From NCBI GenBank assembly GCA_947627265.1, contig CANQVM010000004.1:1-56972 (forward strand): a DNA stretch of 56,972 nt, read 5' to 3'. The number at the start of each line of letters is the position of its first letter. Within the stretch, counting starts at the first letter, position 1. This DNA comes from an uncultured Clostridia bacterium (GTDB lineage: Bacteria; Bacillota; Clostridia; TANB77; CAG-508). The translations under genes and the position numbers were made by a program. This document shows positions 10,345-19,230 of this stretch, piece after piece. A model generated the notes under the pieces. That model ran no database searches. It had not been told where the DNA came from and was given only the letters and a program-made list of their open reading frames with translations.

Positions 10345-11220
10345 CTATTCTATATTTTGAACTTGCTCTCTAATGTTCTCTATTTCTGTTTTTATATCAA
10401 TTACCGCATTTGTAATTTCTAAATTATTTGCTTTAGATCCAATTGTATTGGTTTCTCTGTTCATCTCTTGTATAATAAAATCTAGTTTTTTTCCAACTGC
10501 TTCATTTGTATCTAGTAATATTTTAAATTGTGATATATGGCTCTTTAGTCTTGTTATTTCCTCTTCTATTGAACATTTATCTGCATATATTACAACTTCT
10601 TGTGCTAAACGTGATTTATCAATTTCTTGATCTTTCAGAATTTCTTTTATTCTTTCTTCTAATTTTACTACATATTCTTCAATTAGTCTAGTAGATAATT
10701 TTGATATTTTGTCTACTTTTGATAATATTTTTTCTAGTCTTATTTTTAAGTCTTCTGAAATTTTATTTCCTTCTATTTGTCTCATTTGTATTAATCCATT
10801 TAATGATTCTTTAATTGTCTCTATTACTTCTTTTTTTATTTCTTCATCATCTTGCTTGTTTTGAATATTTAATACATCTGGATATTTTGATATTTCTGTA
10901 ACTTGTATATCTGATAGTATCTTTTCTTGATTAGCTAATTTTTTTAGTTCCGTAATATATGCTTTAGCTAATTCTGTATTAATTTTTATTTCTCTACCTT
11001 CTAATGAATTATTTTGAAATGTAATAAAAACATCTACTTTTCCTCTTTTAATTTCAATAGAAATTTCTTTTTTTATTATTTCTTCTAAATAACTAAGTTG
11101 TTTTGGCATTTTTATAGAAATGTCTAAATATCTATGGTTTACACTTTTTATTTCTATTTGATAGTCTCTTTCATTTTTTGATGTATTTGCTCTACCATAA
11201 CCTGTCATACTCTTAATCAT
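10345..11220 (-). CDS. yicC: YicC family protein
   Basis: MIKSMTGYGRA...; C-terminal FIIQEMNRETNTIGSKANN. Confidence 0.93.
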   Translation of the reverse strand: MIKSMTGYGRANTSKNERDYQIEIKSVNHRYLDISIKMPKQLSYLEEIIKKEISIEIKRGKVDVFITFQNNSLEGREIKINTELAKAYITELKKLANQEKILSDIQVTEISKYPDVLNIQNKQDDEEIKKEVIETIKESLNGLIQMRQIEGNKISEDLKIRLEKILSKVDKISKLSTRLIEEYVVKLEERIKEILKDQEIDKSRLAQEVVIYADKCSIEEEITRLKSHISQFKILLDTNEAVGKKLDFIIQEMNRETNTIGSKANNLEITNAVIDIKTEIENIREQVQNIE

Positions 11221-12040
11221 TTTCTTTTACCTCATTTTTATTAGTTACATCTTTTTTGTTCGATGCTGTTTTTGTTTTATTTACTGTTGATTTTTTATTT
11301 GACTCTGTTTTATTTTTATTTATTGTTGCTTTTTTATTGGATTTTGTTTTATTTTTATTTATTGTTGCTTTTTTATTTGATTCTGTTTTATTTTTATTTA
11401 TTGTTGCTTTTTTATTTGATTCTGTTTTATTTTTATTTATTGTTGCTTTTTTATTTGATTCTGTTTTATTTTTATTTATTATTACTTTTTCATTTACTGA
11501 TGTTTTATTTGTTATTTTTTCATTTGTATCGTTTTTTGTTTTATTTGTGTTATCTTTGTTTTTTGTTTTGTTATTACTTTGCTTTTCTTTGTTTATTTCT
11601 TTGCTTTTTCTTTTTTTTGCCTCTTTTTTAATTGGTTCTTCTTTTACTATTTCTGATATATCGCTTAGTTCATTTAGGTATTGTTTTCTATCTTGTGTAT
11701 AAACTATAATTGCTTTTAGTACATAGTAAATTGCAATTATATAAGATGATGTTAATAAATATAGTCTAAAATCATATTGAAATTTGGTAATAACATGCAT
11801 AATTGATAAAGAATGTAATGATAAAAATAATAATTCTATACCTGTAATTGCTCTTTTTCCACTATCTTCTTTGTACGCTCTTTCAATAAATAATATACCT
11901 AATACTAAATATGTTCCAGCAAATACCTTAATATCTTCTACTAATCTTTGTAATTCCATTTTAGTATAAGCAAAATTTAGTATTATAAAATAAATCATTA
12001 TTATTATAGCTTTAATTAAATTATTAAATATCTCTTTCAT
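11213..12040 (-). CDS. Membrane protein with Lys/Asn-rich tandem-repeat tail
   Basis: N-terminal TM segments; C-terminal repeats of ATINKNKTESNKK. Confidence 0.7.
   Translation of the reverse strand: MKEIFNNLIKAIIIMIYFIILNFAYTKMELQRLVEDIKVFAGTYLVLGILFIERAYKEDSGKRAITGIELLFLSLHSLSIMHVITKFQYDFRLYLLTSSYIIAIYYVLKAIIVYTQDRKQYLNELSDISEIVKEEPIKKEAKKRKSKEINKEKQSNNKTKNKDNTNKTKNDTNEKITNKTSVNEKVIINKNKTESNKKATINKNKTESNKKATINKNKTESNKKATINKNKTKSNKKATINKNKTESNKKSTVNKTKTASNKKDVTNKNEVKEND
11270..11480 (-). repeat. 39-bp (13-codon) tandem repeat inside 11213..12040
   Basis: Repeated ttatttgattctgttttatttttatttattgttgctttt units encoding ATINKNKTESNKK. Confidence 0.85.
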
Positions 12041-12049
12041 TATTTCCTC

Positions 12050-12799
12050 CTAATTTTCTAGTTCATACATTATTATACTTAAAACATTTAAAGCTACCGT
12101 TTCTGTTCTTAAAATTCTTCTACCTAATGTTATTGTTTTTGCTCCACTCTCTTCTAATATTTTAATTTCGCTTTGGTCAATTCCTCCTTCTGGGCCAATA
12201 ATAATTGCAATTTTAATTTCTCTTTCTTTAATGTTTTCTTTTATTTTTTTTAATTCCTGCTTTATTGTTGTTAATTTTTCATTTTCATAAGCTATTAATA
12301 ATATATCATATTCTTTAGTTAAATTACAAATATTTTTTATATTTATAATATTATTTATTTTAGGTATTCTGTTTCTTCCACATTGTTTCGATGCTACTTC
12401 TGATATCTTTTGCCATCTTAAGACCTTTCTTTGTTTATCTTTTTCATTTAGTTTTACAACACATCTTTTCATTTCTACTGGAATTATATCGTAAACTCCT
12501 AATTCTACAGATTTTTGAATAATTAATTCCATTTTATCTACTTTTGGCAAACCCTGCATTATTGTAACTTTTATATTTGATTCTGCATTATTTTCTAATT
12601 CTTCTTCTATTTTACATTCAATATGTTTTTCAGATATTTCTTGTATTGTACATAAGTAATCTATTTCATTATGTGTGTTACATATGGTTAATTTGTCTCC
12701 AACTTTTTTTCTTAATACATTTTTTATATGATTTATATCATTTCCTGTTATTTTTATTTTTTGATCTATTTGCTCTTCATTTGCAAAAAATTTAGGCAT
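12050..12799 (-). CDS. rsmE: 16S rRNA (uracil1498-N3)-methyltransferase
   Basis: MPKFF..., MQGLPKVDKMELIIQKSVELGV, IGPEGGIDQSEI, LGRRILRTETV. Confidence 0.93.
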   Translation of the reverse strand: MPKFFANEEQIDQKIKITGNDINHIKNVLRKKVGDKLTICNTHNEIDYLCTIQEISEKHIECKIEEELENNAESNIKVTIMQGLPKVDKMELIIQKSVELGVYDIIPVEMKRCVVKLNEKDKQRKVLRWQKISEVASKQCGRNRIPKINNIINIKNICNLTKEYDILLIAYENEKLTTIKQELKKIKENIKEREIKIAIIIGPEGGIDQSEIKILEESGAKTITLGRRILRTETVALNVLSIIMYELEN

Positions 12800-13035
12800 A
12801 TTAAATGTTTGTCCTTTCTTCCTCTTTCTTTTATAATATATAAATTTGATACTTTATTTTCTATATTTGTGTTATTATATCATACTATTTTTAATTTTTC
12901 CACTAAAAAAAGAAATTATATTTATGATTCTTTTAATATAATTTCTTCTTATTTTCATACATATTTTTAATTATTTTATGCTTTATTAGTATAAGTTTTT
13001 ATGTAGATTTATATAGACTTTATTTGAAACATTTA

Positions 13036-13575
13036 TTAATAGTTTTCTGCTTTTATTTCGAAATAAGCTTTTGGATGTGCACATACTGGACATACTTCTG
13101 GAGCTGATTTGCCAATTACAATATGTCCGCAATTTCTACATTTCCAAATTTTATCTCCATCTTTGCTGAATACTAATCCATCTTCAACATTTCCTAATAA
13201 TTTTTTATATCTTTCTTCGTGTTCTTTTTCTATTTTACCAACTTCTTCAAAAAGAAATGCTATATGATCAAATCCTTCTTCTTTTGCCTCTTTTGCCATT
13301 CTATCATACATATCTGTCCATTCATAGTTTTCTCCTTCTGCTGCTGCTTTTAAGTTTGCTGTTGTTGTTGGTATATCTCCACCTTGTAATAATTTAAACC
13401 ATATTTTTGCATGTTCCTTTTCATTATCTGCTGTTTCTTGGAATATAGCTGCTATTTGCTCATACCCTTCTTTTTTTGCTTTGCCTGCAAAATATGTGTA
13501 TTTATTTCTCGCTTGAGATTCTCCAGCAAAAGCCTCCATTAAATTTTTTTCTGTTTTACTTCCTTTTAGTTCCAT
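13036..13575 (-). CDS. Rubrerythrin
   Basis: [31 protein letters not shown]-terminal rubredoxin [29 protein letters not shown] upstream of ATG at 13575 (listed ORF start is too far upstream). Confidence 0.93.
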   Translation of the reverse strand: MELKGSKTEKNLMEAFAGESQARNKYTYFAGKAKKEGYEQIAAIFQETADNEKEHAKIWFKLLQGGDIPTTTANLKAAAEGENYEWTDMYDRMAKEAKEEGFDHIAFLFEEVGKIEKEHEERYKKLLGNVEDGLVFSKDGDKIWKCRNCGHIVIGKSAPEVCPVCAHPKAYFEIKAENY

Positions 13576-13855
13576 TTTAAATTCCTCCTTATTTATAATA
13601 ATTTCATTGTTATAATAAACTACAACATCATGATATATAAAATATAATATCTTCTTAAATATTAAGACCATCTTGCAGGAATAAGACTAATAATTCTATT
13701 TGCAAAATCATAGATGTTTTATGTTTGTAAAATAACTGTTTTTCAAACGATTTTGTAGTCCATATATTTTTTTACCTTCATTTTAAATCTAAATAACTAT
13801 ATTTTTATAGCTTTTATTATATCAAGCACTATAGAAATTTTTATAAAAAGTCTTT

Positions 13856-13938
13856 TGGTACCGATGGTGGGACTCGAACCCACATGGTTTCCCGCTGGAT
13901 TTTGAATCCAGTGCGTCTACCAATTCCGCCACATCGGC
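13856..13938 (-). tRNA. tRNA-Leu (anticodon CAA), encoded CCA
   Basis: GCCGATGTGGCGGAATTGGTAGACGCACTGGATTCAAAATCCAG...GGTTCGAGTCCCACCATCGGTACCA; 7-nt anticodon loop TTCAAAA. Confidence 0.95.
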
Positions 13939-13976
13939 AAAAATATATGCTAATATATATATTAGCATATATTTTT
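13939..13976. repeat. Perfect palindrome immediately 5' of tRNA-Leu
   Basis: AAAAATATATGCTAATATATATATTAGCATATATTTTT, reverse-complement symmetric. Confidence 0.85.
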
Positions 13977-14086
13977 TTTATTGTCTAGATTTTTTCGATT
14001 TTTATTTTTTCTTTTTTCTTTTTTTACTTTGCATGTTACCATTCACAGTCTGTGATATAATTTGAAAATAGTAACCTTTGCATTCT

Positions 14087-16393
14087 TTATTGTGTTTCAA
14101 CATAAAATTCATACACAGTTACTGTTTTTATGTTCACTTTTGAGAATTCATTTTCTTTATCTTCAAATTCCACGACTTTAAAATTATCTTTTTTTGCTAA
14201 ATTTAATTTTAATTTAGCAATATCCACAAGAATTTTAGTAGATAAGTCCTGTCCTACTGGTAAAGTTTTGTTTTGATTATCATAAAAGATATTATTAGTA
14301 TAGCTTATTGCATTAGATCCTTCTTTTAAATTAATTTTATAAAAATTAATTTTATTTTCTTTCGCTTTTAGTGCTTCTTGTATCTCTTTTTCTGGATTTA
14401 TATCAAATACATTTATTTGCTTGTCATCTAATTTTTCGTTAATAATTGCTTTATATACAGGTAAATCTTCTGGAATAACAATTTTTGTCAGTGCTGTTTT
14501 AATATTTGAAAGGACATTTTCCATTGATAATTTAAATCCTATTTGTTTTGTATTTTTGTTTATTTCTAGTATATTAAACTTATCTTTTGGTATTTCTCTA
14601 TGTTTTTTATTATTTATTTTTGATATTTTTGTATTATCTTGTGCAATTCCACCAAATATATCAAATTCTTCTGTTTCAGATAAAGTTTTTTCTTCTATTG
14701 CTTCTTTTTTTATTTCTTTTAAAGCTACTTCAATGTCTTTTGGTGAAAATTCATTAGTTTTTATTTTATTTAATAATGGTAAAAGTGATGTAGTTGTAAT
14801 ATATATGCTGTCTGTTTCCTCTTTGGTTAAGGCTTTTCTTTGCATATTGTCCATTTTTTTGCCAAGCTTTTCTATATCTTGATTATAATCAAATACTTTG
14901 GTTACTTTTTTAACAATATTAATTTCTTCTTCCTCACCTTCTGGTAAAGTTGCCATTTCATCTTTATTGCTATATTTCCAGAATTCAAATATACTTTTTT
15001 TATGACTATCAATTTCCTTAATGTATGCAGTTGCATTTTCTATTTTCTTTGTCATATTTTTATTTTTAAGTTTTAATGCATTGATGTCCATTATTATGTT
15101 TTTTAATTCATTTTCTTCTATTTCTATTATTTTATATAATTCAATAAGCTCTTCAATTGTATAATTGTGTTTCTTTCTTTTTTTGTTTGGAAGTTCTTGA
15201 TTTTCATCTTGATTTATTTCTTCTATTTTTTCTTCTTGTACTTCTTGTCTTTTTACTTTATTTTTGTTATTTTTTTTACTATATTTAAAGTAATATTTAA
15301 ATTTTCCAAAAAAAGATTTTTTACATTCTAAAAAAGTAGATATTTGCTTTTCTTTGGCTAAATATTCAATTTCTTGTAATGAAATTTCTGTTTTTAATTT
15401 TTGTAACTTTTCTTTGTTTTCTTTAGTTAAATTTTCTGTCTCTTTTTGTTTTTCTTCTCCAACATTATATTGATTATTAATCCAATCTGATATTTCTAAA
15501 TATTGTATTTTTTTATCATCTAAATAAAATTCAATTTCTCCATTTTTACCAATATTTGTTTTAAAAGGAAAATAATGTGGTAGTTCTGTTTGTAAAATAA
15601 ACATTGCTTTTAATAATTTATAAAATTGGTTTGCTTCTATTTGCGTATCTAATTTTATTTTATATGGACTTTTTATTTTTTGATATACTTCTGTTTCTCC
15701 TATTATGTGTATACTAAGTTCATTATTTTTATCATATACTTCATAAATTAATGGCCAATCTTTTGTAAATAACCATAAATAATTTTCCACATCTTCAAAT
15801 TCTGATTTTTTTAAGTAAGTACTACTATATTCAACATTTCTAATAGGAACAAATATCTTTTCATTTTTCTTCTTTTCTAATTGTTTTTTTAGTAAAAAGA
15901 AAAAGGTTGAATAATCTGCATCTTCTGTTGGAACAATCATAAAATATTGATCTGCATTTTCTGAATAATATATTTGCCATAAGTAGTTATTTTGATATTT
16001 TACTTTAAATGGTATTTTTTTATTCAAGTTTAATTGCTCTTCTTCTATTTTTTCTACTTCTTCTATTTTAAACTCTTTTAACATATTTAAGAAAGTAGTA
16101 TATTTCAATATATTTTCTTCTTTTTTACTATCTAAATATTCTGCTAAAGGACTTGCATTTTTGTATTTTTCTTCAATTTCATCTAGTCTATTTGTTGGTG
16201 ATAATAAAATTTGTATATCTTTTATTGGTATATATCTATACTGCCTATATTGCTTTTCATTATAAAATCTAGGAATTCTAAATTCTAATGGAGTATATTT
16301 TGTTATTTCTTTTGGTATATTATCTAAATCTAACCTTAAGTATTCCAATTTTTCTTTTATTGTTTTATTTTTATCTATTGTTTTTTTAGGCAA
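14087..16393 (-). CDS. Hypothetical protein, 768 aa, charged/coiled-coil rich
   Basis: Long intact ORF, no family recognised. Confidence 0.75.
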   Translation of the reverse strand: MPKKTIDKNKTIKEKLEYLRLDLDNIPKEITKYTPLEFRIPRFYNEKQYRQYRYIPIKDIQILLSPTNRLDEIEEKYKNASPLAEYLDSKKEENILKYTTFLNMLKEFKIEEVEKIEEEQLNLNKKIPFKVKYQNNYLWQIYYSENADQYFMIVPTEDADYSTFFFLLKKQLEKKKNEKIFVPIRNVEYSSTYLKKSEFEDVENYLWLFTKDWPLIYEVYDKNNELSIHIIGETEVYQKIKSPYKIKLDTQIEANQFYKLLKAMFILQTELPHYFPFKTNIGKNGEIEFYLDDKKIQYLEISDWINNQYNVGEEKQKETENLTKENKEKLQKLKTEISLQEIEYLAKEKQISTFLECKKSFFGKFKYYFKYSKKNNKNKVKRQEVQEEKIEEINQDENQELPNKKRKKHNYTIEELIELYKIIEIEENELKNIIMDINALKLKNKNMTKKIENATAYIKEIDSHKKSIFEFWKYSNKDEMATLPEGEEEEINIVKKVTKVFDYNQDIEKLGKKMDNMQRKALTKEETDSIYITTTSLLPLLNKIKTNEFSPKDIEVALKEIKKEAIEEKTLSETEEFDIFGGIAQDNTKISKINNKKHREIPKDKFNILEINKNTKQIGFKLSMENVLSNIKTALTKIVIPEDLPVYKAIINEKLDDKQINVFDINPEKEIQEALKAKENKINFYKINLKEGSNAISYTNNIFYDNQNKTLPVGQDLSTKILVDIAKLKLNLAKKDNFKVVEFEDKENEFSKVNIKTVTVYEFYVETQ

Positions 16394-16416
16394 AACTCAT
16401 TTCTCCTTCCATTTTT

Positions 16417-17329
16417 TTATTTTATGATATCATAAAAATTCTTAAATTCATATCCTTCTTCTCTTAAAGTTGCAATTATTTGTGGTAAGGCTTCTGCAGT
16501 TACACTTTTTGTAACTGCATCGTGCATTAGTAAAACAATACTATTTTTATTTTGTGTAGTTTGAGATAATCTTGTTAATTCAAATTCAATTGATAAATCA
16601 TTAGTTTCTGCATCCCCTGTTAAAGCATTCCAATCAACATTTAAGACATCATTTTGAGATAATAACTCTCTTGCCTGCTTTTTTAATTCTGCATATTTTC
16701 CGCCAGGAAGTCCTCCTGGAAATCTAAATAAATGTGAATTGTATTCTGGTACTCCTATTGCATTTTTTACAACTTCATTACATTGATTATATTCATCTAA
16801 AACATTTTCGACTGATGCATATATTTTTGAATAATTATGAGTATAACCATGGTTTGCAATATAGTGGCCTTCTTCGTACATTCTCTTTAAAGTTTCTTCT
16901 TTACCATTTACATTACAACCTAAAACAAAAAATGTTACTTTTATATTTTCTTGTTTTAATATATCTAATATTTTAGGCGTAACTGTAGATGGTCCATCAT
17001 CAAAAGTTAAAAATACTCTTTTAGTATCAGATTTATAAATATTTTCCATATTCTTTCTTCCGCTCATCTGTTAATTTAGGAATTTTTTCTTGTCTTTTTT
17101 TCTCTAATTCTGCCTGTTTTTGTTCTTGTTGATACTTAATACTATTTAGTTGTGCTTCATATTGTTGATAAACTTTATATCCTTCTATTGTTTTTGTTAT
17201 ATTATTTACAATTAAAATTATGCATATGATAGATATGACAATTAATACACTAATAATTATTTTCTTTTTATTAAGACCTTTTTTAATATTAAGTTGATAT
17301 GGATTTTGTTCGTATTCATCACTTATCAT
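16417..17329 (-). CDS. Membrane-anchored polysaccharide deacetylase (one CGGA recoding site)
   Basis: ORF 17033..17329 (TM anchor, ...EKIPKLTDE) continues through CGGA into ORF 16417..17067 (GRKNMENIYKSDTKRVFLTFDDGPSTVTPKILD, NHGYTHNY). 913 nt = one +1 shift. Confidence 0.88.
17059..17062 (-). other. CGGA recoding site (Gly), deacetylase
   Basis: GAT GAG CGGA AGA AAG; (17329-17062)/3=89. Confidence 0.85.
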
Positions 17330-17478
17330 ATTTACATCCTCTTTTATTTTTACATATTTTTCTTCTTTATTTTATACTTTGACAATATTATACACCTTTT
17401 TTTATTTTTTTAATAGTATATTTTTAAAAAACTCCAATAAAATTTATAATAATGTTACTAGTTAACTTATTTGAAAAT

Positions 17479-17510
17479 TTAAAGTTGATATATTAATATA
17501 TCAACTTTAA
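17479..17510. terminator. Perfect palindrome downstream of metG
   Basis: TTAAAGTTGATATATTAATATATCAACTTTAA. Confidence 0.5.
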
Positions 17511-17544
17511 TCTAACTAATAAATTTATAATTTTATTGAATTTT

Positions 17545-19119
17545 TTAACTTTTCATTATATTTTTTATATATTCAATTTCTTCTTCTGCATTAAGTCTCA
17601 TAAAAATTGGTTCACCTTTTTCAATTACATTAACATTCTCTATCTTATCATATTCTTTTAATAATTTCCAAACTTTTAATTCTTCTTGCTCAATTCCAAT
17701 TTGCCTAAAAATATTTTCTGCTGTATTATTCATAAATGGTTTTATTAAAATTGCAATTTTTCTTAAACTTTCAATTAAATGATATATACAAGATTTTAGT
17801 TTTTCTTTATTTTCTTCTTTTGCTAATGTCCATGGCATAGTTTCATCAATATATTTATTGGTTCTTGCAATAAGAGTCCAGATTTCTTGTAGAGCATTTG
17901 CTATTTCATATTCATTCATTTTTTCTTCAAATTTTTCAATTTGTTCAGTTGTAAATTCTTCAAACTCTGCATCTACTTCATTATGTCTTCCATTATATTT
18001 TGGAACTTTACCTTCAAAATATTTATTAACCATAGATACTGTTCTGTTTAAAAGGTTACTTAAGTCATTGCATAAATCAAAATTATATCTTTCAATAAAA
18101 GCTTCTGGTGAAAAAATACCATCTTGCATTACTGGCATTTCCCTTAATAAGAAATATCTTGTAGCATCTAATCCATATCTTTCTATTAGAGTTTCTGGAT
18201 ATATAACATTTCCCTTTGATTTTGACATTTTGCCATCCTTCATCATAATCCAGTTATGAACTAAAATTGTTTTAGGAAGTGGTAAATCTAATGCCATTAG
18301 GAAAATTGGCCAATAAATTAAATGAAATCTAGCAATATCTTTTCCTACAATTTGCAAATCAGCAGGCCAATATTTTTTAAATAATGTTTCATCTTCTGAC
18401 AAATATCCTAATGCTGTTATATAGTTACTTAAAGCATCTACCCACACATAGATAACATGTTTTGAATCTTTTAAGACTTTAATTCCCCAATCAAAAGATG
18501 TTCTTGTAACACATAAATCTTCTAAGCCTGGTTTTATGAAATTATTTATCATTTCACTTTTTCTAAAAGCCGGCTTTACAAAATCTGGATGTTCATTATA
18601 ATATTCTAGAAGTTTATTTGCATATTTTTTCATATTAAAGAAGTATGATTCTTCTCTCATTAATTTTACTTCTCTACCACAATCAGGGCACTTTCCATTT
18701 ATTAATTGTGTTTGTGTAAAATATGTTTCACATGGTACGCAATACCAGCCTTCATATTCACCTTTATAGATATCTCCTTGTTCCATAAAACGATCAAATA
18801 TTTTTTGAACTATTTTTTCGTGTCTTTCTTCTGTTGTCTGAATAAAATCATCATATTGAATATCCATTTTAGCCCATAGTTCTTTTGCCATAGCTGCCAT
18901 CTTATCTACATATTCTTTTGGTGTTTCGTTAGTTTCTTTTGCTTTTTCTTGAATTTTTTGTCCATGTTCATCTGTTCCTGTTAGCAAATAAGTATCTTCT
19001 CCTTTTAAGTTATGATATCTTTTTATACTATCTGCTAAAACTGTTGTATACGCTGTCCCTATATGAAATCTCCCACTTGGATAATAAATTGGTGTTGTTA
19101 TATAAAATTTATTACACAT
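17545..19119 (-). CDS. metG: Methionyl-tRNA synthetase
   Basis: TTPIYYPSGRFHIGTAYTTVLAD, CPDCGRE zinc site, KMSKSKGNVI. Confidence 0.96.
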   Translation of the reverse strand: MCNKFYITTPIYYPSGRFHIGTAYTTVLADSIKRYHNLKGEDTYLLTGTDEHGQKIQEKAKETNETPKEYVDKMAAMAKELWAKMDIQYDDFIQTTEERHEKIVQKIFDRFMEQGDIYKGEYEGWYCVPCETYFTQTQLINGKCPDCGREVKLMREESYFFNMKKYANKLLEYYNEHPDFVKPAFRKSEMINNFIKPGLEDLCVTRTSFDWGIKVLKDSKHVIYVWVDALSNYITALGYLSEDETLFKKYWPADLQIVGKDIARFHLIYWPIFLMALDLPLPKTILVHNWIMMKDGKMSKSKGNVIYPETLIERYGLDATRYFLLREMPVMQDGIFSPEAFIERYNFDLCNDLSNLLNRTVSMVNKYFEGKVPKYNGRHNEVDAEFEEFTTEQIEKFEEKMNEYEIANALQEIWTLIARTNKYIDETMPWTLAKEENKEKLKSCIYHLIESLRKIAILIKPFMNNTAENIFRQIGIEQEELKVWKLLKEYDKIENVNVIEKGEPIFMRLNAEEEIEYIKNIMKS

Positions 19120-19230
19120 ATTTTATCTCTCCTTTTTTAATTATTGTATCCTATTATATCACATTCATTCTTAAAAATATAATGTTAGTTATTATGTTTT
19201 TAAGTATTTTTAACTATATCGAGTTTTTCT

